DNA from: JBGQAS01 sp964498605
GTDB lineage: Bacteria > Chloroflexota > Anaerolineae > Anaerolineales > Anaerolineaceae
Assembly (NCBI GenBank): GCA_964498605.1
Contig: CAZCHK010000021.1
Span: 1-33,457 of the forward strand
Direction of reading: 5' to 3'
Length of the DNA stretch: 33,457 bases
The notes beneath the pieces are model-generated. The model searched no databases. It worked only from the letters and a program-made list of their open reading frames with translations, and had not been told where the DNA came from. The stretch's first letter is position 1, and each line of letters begins with the position of its first letter. Positions 30,659 to 33,457 of this stretch are shown in pieces. The translations under genes and the position numbers were made by a program.

Positions 30659-33418
30659 TTATTCGCAGGTTCCAACAAATATTGTGGAACCATATTTCCA
30701 TGTGCAACCAGCGGCCTCACATGTGGATTTGTTCGTATAAATCGAACAGGTCACTGGTGCGGGCTGGTCAGGCTGAGCGGGTTGGTCGGCCTGCTGACAG
30801 TTGGGCTGGGCGGCAAACCACCCACCCAATCCTTCACAGGAGTGGCGGCTGGTGTTATCCATTTTGAAATACACATTAAGGTTGTAACCTTCGACAAATG
30901 TGCGGGAACCGACGCAATACATCCTGCCCAATACTCCCGGAATGACCGAGCAGGTGTATCCTATTTCGTCGCCATAATTCACAATAAAACTGTTCGGATC
31001 GATGTTGCCCGGGTTGTCCGTGCAGGCGTCTATGATGAACGCGATACGGCTCTCGGATAAGCACTCCATGCTCACGAGACTGCATGGACAGGTGTTCGAT
31101 TCTTGACGACAATCGGGGTAGCGCAAGTTGAAGGTCTTATCCGAGTCATTGCCGTAGTAGATCTGAACGGGGATCTTTTCTTTTTCGAGGTCGAGTTTTA
31201 AATTGGGGCAGTAGGCATACCCCACACCGAAGGTACAGGTAGCATTCATTCCATCCACGACGATCTGCTGGATACCGATCGCGGGTTCGATATTTGCATT
31301 CAAGTAATATTCACCATCCTGCTCACAGCCGAAGCCGTTTTGATATGTGTAAGCGGTCGTTCCGCTGTCGCTGCTGCTGCAGTCGCGCATGTAAGTGGAT
31401 AGCTCATCAAAAGTGCCGTCGGTGTAATCCACGCGGATGGTCAGCGTGTCGCCCGGCTCGCCCGGCAGATCATAGCAGTCCGCCTGGGCTGGGGTGGGAT
31501 ATGTGCAGTTCAGTTCGCCCTTGCCCGGTACGGAGATCATCTGGATCTCGGCAGGCGGCTCCGGCACGAACTCCAGCCTCACCCCCCCTATGCCGTAGCT
31601 GCACAGGTAGGTCAGCAGAACGCCGTGCTCGGGGATCTGCGAGCACATCGGAAGGGTAGTCATGCCGCCTGCCTGGTGATCTTCTGTGAATGTGGCTGAA
31701 TACGAAACAATCTCACCCTCCAGATCTGGACCCAGGTAGCACATTGATTCTTTGGGGGAATCAAACTCGCACGGGTAGTCCACTCCATTGACATTGAACA
31801 CAGGCGGTTCGGTTAGAGGAGGTATGTATAAAATAGAGGCGTGCAGGCCAGATTTGCATGAATAATAGATATCATGTAATTGATTTTCACTTTCGCTGGA
31901 ATCCTCACAGGAGCTCTCCAGGTAGACGTGCGGATTCCAGAACACCTCTTCGCCCTCGTAGATCCCGTACATGAGGAATTTCACCATCCTGTCCTCGGTG
32001 ACATTCTTGAAAAGGCAGGTCATGCGGTTGGGCGTGTCGTAGGTGCAGTCGATCGGTGTTCCGCTCATGCTTTCGATCTTGTACCAGAAGACCGCGGGAT
32101 CGAATACCAGAGCCGCTGGGGCGACCAGGTCCGTGGCGCAGCCGCCGAAGGCGTGGAATTCGGTGGGGGCTTTCTGTGATGCGCATTCCCCCGGTGGGGT
32201 GAGCGCCATACCGAGGCACTGGCTGATGCCGCCTTCCAGTTCCAGGCACAGCAGACCGCTGTAGAAAGCATTCTCCTGCGCTGCGGGAGGAGCGCCTGTG
32301 CAGAACAGCAGGCCGTTCTGGCTGTCGTATGGCTGGCAGGAAAATTCTGCACCTTCCAAGGAAAAGGTGAGTCCGGTGATGGCCTCGGTGCTGCTGAGCG
32401 CGGCGGAGAAATGCTGCTCACCGCTGCCATCGGGGCAGCTGAGCGGGAACGGCGCAAGCGTGATGGAAGGCGGTTCGTCCTCACTGCCCTCTGGATCGTC
32501 CTCCAGGTTGACCGAGATCAGCGAGATGATGTGCTGGATGTCGATCGGCTCGACCTGCTCCTCTGGCATGCTGAAGGGTGCGATGACGCAGCGGAAGCCG
32601 ACATTGGAGTAGGCGCGGTAGGGGTTGCCGGCGTGGCGGTTGGTGGAAAGGAGCATGTGCAGGTCGGAGTTGAAGGAGCCGCCGCGGACCACCTTGGTCT
32701 CACCGCTCAGGGGGCCGGTGGGGGAGGAGGTGGGGGAGACGGCATAGTATTCAGGGTCGTACCAGTCGAAGACCCACTCCCAGGCGTTGCCGGCCATGTC
32801 CTGCACGCCAAAGGGACTCTGCCCGCTGGTCAGCGATCCACCTTCCACTGTGTCGGCCGGGTCCAGGCAGCCGGCAAAGCTGGCCCTGTCGCAGTCGGGT
32901 TCGTCACTGCCCCAGGGGAAGAGGAAGTCTTCGGTTGAGGTGGCGGCGTACTCCCACTCAGCTTCGGTGGGAAGCCTGCCGCCGATCCAGGCGCAGTACT
33001 CGGATGCCATGTTGTAGTCCACGCCGAGGACGGGGTGGTCGGCGTAGGCGGGGTCGGTGTAGTGTTCGCTGGTGGTGTCGGGGATGACGGTGACGGGGAA
33101 GCAGGCGCCGGCAGCCACGCACTTCTGGTACATGCTGTTGGTGACCTCTTCCTTGTAGATGTTGTAGCAGCCCAACGCAACGTCATGCACGGGGAACTCG
33201 TCAGGGGACGCGTTGTCGTTATCCTCAGTCGAGCCCATGCTGAAGGTTCCACCCGGTACAACGACCGTCTCGGCGCCGTCAGGTGGATCGACGCGCTCGC
33301 ATGAAACATCTTCCTCAACGGAGACGGGGGTGGATGTTGCAACTGGTTTCTCGCCGCACGATACGAGAAGAATAAGAATGAGTCCGATTATTAAAACGAG
33401 AGACGAATAGTTTTTCAT
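30659..33418 (-). CDS. Giant lipoprotein: FGE-like domain plus six Cys-rich modules (array gene 1)
   Basis: A 919-residue lipoprotein, lipobox LVSC (C21). ATG 33418 is chosen because GGAGGG precedes it; an in-frame ATG 12 bp upstream lies on that site. The FGE-sulfatase-like domain has DYNMASEYCAWIGGRLPTEAE, GNAWEWVFDWY and NVGFRCV but no catalytic Cys pair. Six modules follow, opening at LSCPD, GGCATD, YSCKS, YLCSYG, FGCEQ and MECLSE. The tail is CSIYTNKSTCEAAGCTWKYG...C, similar to eukaryotic-type PSI knots. From codon 161 on it is identical to array gene 2. Its N-terminal third is related to, but clearly different from, the other members. Function unknown; extracellular adhesion or ligand binding is the likeliest role. 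Confidence 0.83.
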   Translation of the reverse strand: MKNYSSLVLIIGLILILLVSCGEKPVATSTPVSVEEDVSCERVDPPDGAETVVVPGGTFSMGSTEDNDNASPDEFPVHDVALGCYNIYKEEVTNSMYQKCVAAGACFPVTVIPDTTSEHYTDPAYADHPVLGVDYNMASEYCAWIGGRLPTEAEWEYAATSTEDFLFPWGSDEPDCDRASFAGCLDPADTVEGGSLTSGQSPFGVQDMAGNAWEWVFDWYDPEYYAVSPTSSPTGPLSGETKVVRGGSFNSDLHMLLSTNRHAGNPYRAYSNVGFRCVIAPFSMPEEQVEPIDIQHIISLISVNLEDDPEGSEDEPPSITLAPFPLSCPDGSGEQHFSAALSSTEAITGLTFSLEGAEFSCQPYDSQNGLLFCTGAPPAAQENAFYSGLLCLELEGGISQCLGMALTPPGECASQKAPTEFHAFGGCATDLVAPAALVFDPAVFWYKIESMSGTPIDCTYDTPNRMTCLFKNVTEDRMVKFLMYGIYEGEEVFWNPHVYLESSCEDSSESENQLHDIYYSCKSGLHASILYIPPLTEPPVFNVNGVDYPCEFDSPKESMCYLGPDLEGEIVSYSATFTEDHQAGGMTTLPMCSQIPEHGVLLTYLCSYGIGGVRLEFVPEPPAEIQMISVPGKGELNCTYPTPAQADCYDLPGEPGDTLTIRVDYTDGTFDELSTYMRDCSSSDSGTTAYTYQNGFGCEQDGEYYLNANIEPAIGIQQIVVDGMNATCTFGVGYAYCPNLKLDLEKEKIPVQIYYGNDSDKTFNLRYPDCRQESNTCPCSLVSMECLSESRIAFIIDACTDNPGNIDPNSFIVNYGDEIGYTCSVIPGVLGRMYCVGSRTFVEGYNLNVYFKMDNTSRHSCEGLGGWFAAQPNCQQADQPAQPDQPAPVTCSIYTNKSTCEAAGCTWKYGSTIFVGTCE

Positions 33419-33450
33419 GAATCCCTCCATATAATGAACTAGACAAATAT

Positions 33451-33456
33451 AGTATA
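33451..33456 (-). promoter_or_regulatory. -10 box of array gene 1
   Basis: TATACT on the minus strand, 33 bp before the ATG, followed by ATATTTGTCTAG as at array gene 4. The -35 lies beyond the window edge. Confidence 0.5.
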
Positions 33457-33457
33457 G

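Larger units (their letters stand above)
30087..32926. repeat. Right copy of the 2,858-bp tandem duplication
   Basis: Direct repeat of 27229-30068 at an offset of 2,858 bp. It holds the 5' part of the chimeric gene with its promoter, the terminator of array gene 1, and the 3' part of array gene 1. Confidence 0.9.

Noticed and set aside
27229..32926. Transposon or integron-type mobile element as cause of the duplication
   Set aside because: There is no transposase, terminal inverted repeat or target-site duplication. The ends fall at homologous positions in the FGE domain, as expected for homologous recombination.
21151..33418. Diversity-generating retroelement targeting the FGE domains
   Set aside because: FGE/C-type-lectin-fold proteins are typical DGR targets, but I see no reverse transcriptase or template repeat here, and the FGE domain is not at the C-terminus where variable repeats usually lie.

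Overview
The window looks like a chromosomal segment of an anaerobic, probably uncultured Chloroflexota bacterium (Anaerolineae is my best guess). This is inference from gene style: many lipoproteins with Ala/Gly/Ser-Cys lipoboxes, LysM-M23 wall hydrolases, an actinobacterial-type inositol-phosphate synthase, SelA, several FGE-sulfatase-domain lipoproteins, and short leaders behind TATAAT-like -10 boxes. No RNA gene, transposase, CRISPR array or phage gene is visible. No gap between genes exceeds about 220 bp.

Layout. (1) 69-6637, plus strand: a tightly packed run of small membrane protein, selA, M24 peptidase, small membrane protein, tsaD, ECF sigma factor, zinc-binding anti-sigma factor, two-domain thioredoxin-like protein, OsmC. 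The last four look like a redox-stress module. (2) 13880-6707, minus strand: a six-gene operon of inositol-1-phosphate synthase, a degenerate polysaccharide-deacetylase-like lipoprotein, a HIT protein, and three paralogous lipoproteins with LysM, lysozyme-like and M23 regions. (3) 13956-16748: a GAF histidine kinase, a queuosine-precursor transporter (minus) and rsmE (plus). The transporter and rsmE are driven from overlapping back-to-back -10 boxes. (4) 20935-16740, minus strand: a nucleic-acid-modification operon with a divergent tRNA-guanine transglycosylase, two tandem homologues of the aminoglycoside-resistance 16S rRNA m7G1405 methyltransferases (ArmA/Rmt/FmrO type), and a NOL1/NOP2/Sun-type m5C methyltransferase. 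All four overlap by 4-8 bp. (5) 33418-21151, minus strand: a tandem array of four giant Cys-rich lipoproteins. Each has an FGE-sulfatase fold lacking the catalytic cysteines, then six or seven disulfide-type beta modules of roughly 85-100 residues, then a short PSI-like CxxxGCxW tail. A small lipoprotein is embedded among them.

The most striking features are in regions 5 and 4. In the array, a 2,858-bp unit is tandemly duplicated with apparently full identity, so the middle gene (27801-30542) is a chimera: its first 152 codons match its downstream neighbour and everything after codon 158 matches its upstream neighbour. The six codons at the join match neither parent. In region 4, the first methyltransferase paralogue keeps the family signature loop (SLGGRSKGM) and the second has lost it while keeping the SAM-binding core. 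This suggests a chromosomal, possibly housekeeping, system related to the clinical resistance enzymes, with one member repurposed.
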